Part shown: positions 4,826-5,925 of the stretch, one piece after another
Layout: each line of letters begins with the position of its first letter
Numbering within the stretch: position 1 is the first letter of the stretch
Assembly (NCBI GenBank): GCA_025450375.1
Contig: JANWHO010000182.1
Coordinates: 1-5,925, forward strand
Length of the DNA: 5,925 nucleotides
From: Chloroflexota bacterium
GTDB lineage: Bacteria; Chloroflexota; UBA5177; JANWHV01
Reading direction: 5' to 3'
Program-made: the position numbers and the translations under genes
Notes under the pieces: model-generated
What the model was told of the DNA's origin: nothing
The model's database searches: none
Seen by the model: only the letters and a program-made list of their open reading frames with translations

Positions 4826-5848
4826 ATGGTAATCGTGATGGAGGCTGGGGCGTCAGCCGGCCAATTAGGCGCGGTTTTGGAACGAGTGACGACCAGCGGG
4901 TTCCGGCCTCACGTCAACGACGGGGTCGAGCGCAAGGTGATCGCGGTTCTGGGCGAAGTAGACATCGACAAGGTGGAGTTGCTGGAGCAGTTCGAGAACC
5001 TGCCTGGCGTGGAGCGGGTCGATTTGATCTCCGCTCCCTTCAAGCTGTCGTCGCGCCAGTATCAGCCCGAGGACCGGATCGTGGACGTGGGCGGGGTGTT
5101 GATCGGCGGCATGCGAGTCGTGATCATGGCGGGGCCTTGCAGCGTGGAGTCGGAGACCCAGATCCATGAGGCCGCCCAGGCCGTGAAGGAAGCGGGGGCG
5201 CGGGTGCTCCGTGGAGGCGCGTTCAAACCGCGGAGCTCGCCCCATAGCTTCCAGGGCCTGGGAGAACCAGGACTGAAGTTACTGGCCGAGGCGGGGGCCG
5301 CGACCGGGCTCCCCGTGGTCACCGAGGTCATGGACGCCCACGACGTGGAGTTAATTTGCCGCCATGCCCAGATGCTGCAAATCGGGGCCCGCAATATGCA
5401 GAACTTCACCCTTCTCCGGGCGGTGGGCCAGAGCAAACGCCCCGTTCTGCTAAAGCGTGGGCCCGGCTGCCGGATCAAGGATCTGCTGATGGCGGCGGAA
5501 TACGTGCTCTGCGAGGGAAATGACCAGGTCGTGCTCTGCGAGCGGGGCATCACGACCTTCGAGGACGCGGCCCGCAACACGACCGACATTAACGCCGTCC
5601 CTATCCTGAAGGAACTCAGCCATCTCCCCGTGGTGCTTGATCCCAGCCACAGCACCGGTGAATGGCGCTGGGTCACCCCCATTGCCCGCGCGGCAATCGC
5701 CGCCGGCGCCGATGGGCTGATTGTCGAGGTACACCCTAATCCACAAGCCGCCCGTTCGGACGGCAGGCAGTCACTCAAGTCGGCTCGATTCGCCGAGCTG
5801 GTGGTCCAGGTGAGGGCAATCGCCGGCGCGGTGGGGCGTACGCTCTAA
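4826..5848 (+). CDS. aroF: 3-deoxy-7-phosphoheptulonate (DAHP) synthase, Thermotoga-type with N-terminal regulatory domain
   Basis: The enzyme condenses phosphoenolpyruvate and erythrose-4-phosphate to DAHP, the first committed step to chorismate and the aromatic amino acids. The 340-residue length fits the short type I-beta enzymes (about 338 residues). Residues 1-75 (MVIVMEAGAS to APFKLSSR) form the ferredoxin-like, ACT-like domain that in this subfamily mediates feedback inhibition by tyrosine and phenylalanine. Residues about 80-340 form the TIM barrel. The predicted metal ligands are all present: Cys105 (AGPCSVES), His275 (DPSHSTG), Glu301 (VEVHPNP) and Asp312 (SDGRQS). Substrate-site motifs GGAFKPRSSP (Lys134, Arg136), QIGARNMQN (Arg189), LLKRG (Lys210, Arg211) and CERG are intact. 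One oddity is PGCR at 213-216, where the family usually has a segment ending in Thr (such as FMNT or MSAT). The ATG start matches the usual N terminus; the ribosome site (GTGAG, about 8 nt upstream) is weak. A possible next gene begins 35 nt downstream. Confidence 0.95.
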   Translation: MVIVMEAGASAGQLGAVLERVTTSGFRPHVNDGVERKVIAVLGEVDIDKVELLEQFENLPGVERVDLISAPFKLSSRQYQPEDRIVDVGGVLIGGMRVVIMAGPCSVESETQIHEAAQAVKEAGARVLRGGAFKPRSSPHSFQGLGEPGLKLLAEAGAATGLPVVTEVMDAHDVELICRHAQMLQIGARNMQNFTLLRAVGQSKRPVLLKRGPGCRIKDLLMAAEYVLCEGNDQVVLCERGITTFEDAARNTTDINAVPILKELSHLPVVLDPSHSTGEWRWVTPIARAAIAAGADGLIVEVHPNPQAARSDGRQSLKSARFAELVVQVRAIAGAVGRTL

Positions 5849-5883
5849 TACTCCGTGCCAGCAAAATTGACGGGGAGAGGCGC

Positions 5884-5925
5884 TTGAGTTTGACGCGGGC
5901 GTCGTCCGCGGTGAACCACCAGCCA
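5884..5925 (+). CDS. Possible start of a further gene, cut by the right edge
   Basis: After GGGGAGAGG (5872-5880), a good ribosome-binding sequence, an open frame runs to the window end from TTG at 5884 (spacing 3) or TTG at 5890 (spacing 9): MSLTRASSAVNHQP if read from the first. It lies 35 nt after the DAHP synthase stop, so cotranscription is plausible and another aromatic-pathway enzyme would be a natural neighbour. Fourteen codons are too few to identify a family. A GTG further in (5911) is another possible start. Confidence 0.35.
   Translation, partial: MSLTRASSAVNHQP

Overview
This is a GC-rich bacterial chromosomal window. Long GC3-rich reading frames, sigma-70-type promoters, Shine-Dalgarno leaders and a probable GTG start all point to an ordinary bacterium. 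The protein sequences look like those of GC-rich environmental lineages, but I cannot name a phylum from the sequence alone. I see no mobile elements, CRISPR arrays, tRNA or rRNA genes.

Left part (1-2231, minus strand): most of an aconitate hydratase (AcnA family) gene. It runs off the left edge, so the C-terminal fifth of the protein is missing. Next comes a 234-bp divergent regulatory region (2232-2465), the only substantial non-coding stretch. It is more AT-rich than its surroundings on its right side. It carries two back-to-back sigma-70-like promoters whose -35 boxes lie 2 bp apart, a hyphenated palindrome inside the aconitase promoter, an inverted repeat inside the other promoter, and a hairpin in the aconitase leader.

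Centre (2466-4092, plus strand): a citrate synthase-family protein with an N-terminal MerR-like DNA-binding domain. Only 4 nt further on is a small protein with one N-terminal membrane segment, probably in the same operon. After a short inverted repeat and a 159-bp gap comes an unrecognised Trp-rich soluble protein (4252-4740).

Right part (4826-5925, plus strand): a complete Thermotoga-type DAHP synthase, the first enzyme of the shikimate pathway, preceded by a strong leader hairpin. After it is the likely start of another gene, cut by the window edge.

The main interest is the divergent pair. Citrate synthase makes citrate and aconitase isomerises it. Here the citrate synthase-like protein carries its own DNA-binding domain, and two conserved active-site positions are changed (the His in the HADHE-type motif is Gln, and the catalytic Asp is Glu). 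A palindrome sits in the facing aconitase promoter. This fits a metabolite-sensing 'moonlighting' regulator of acn and of itself. That is inference, not something the sequence proves.
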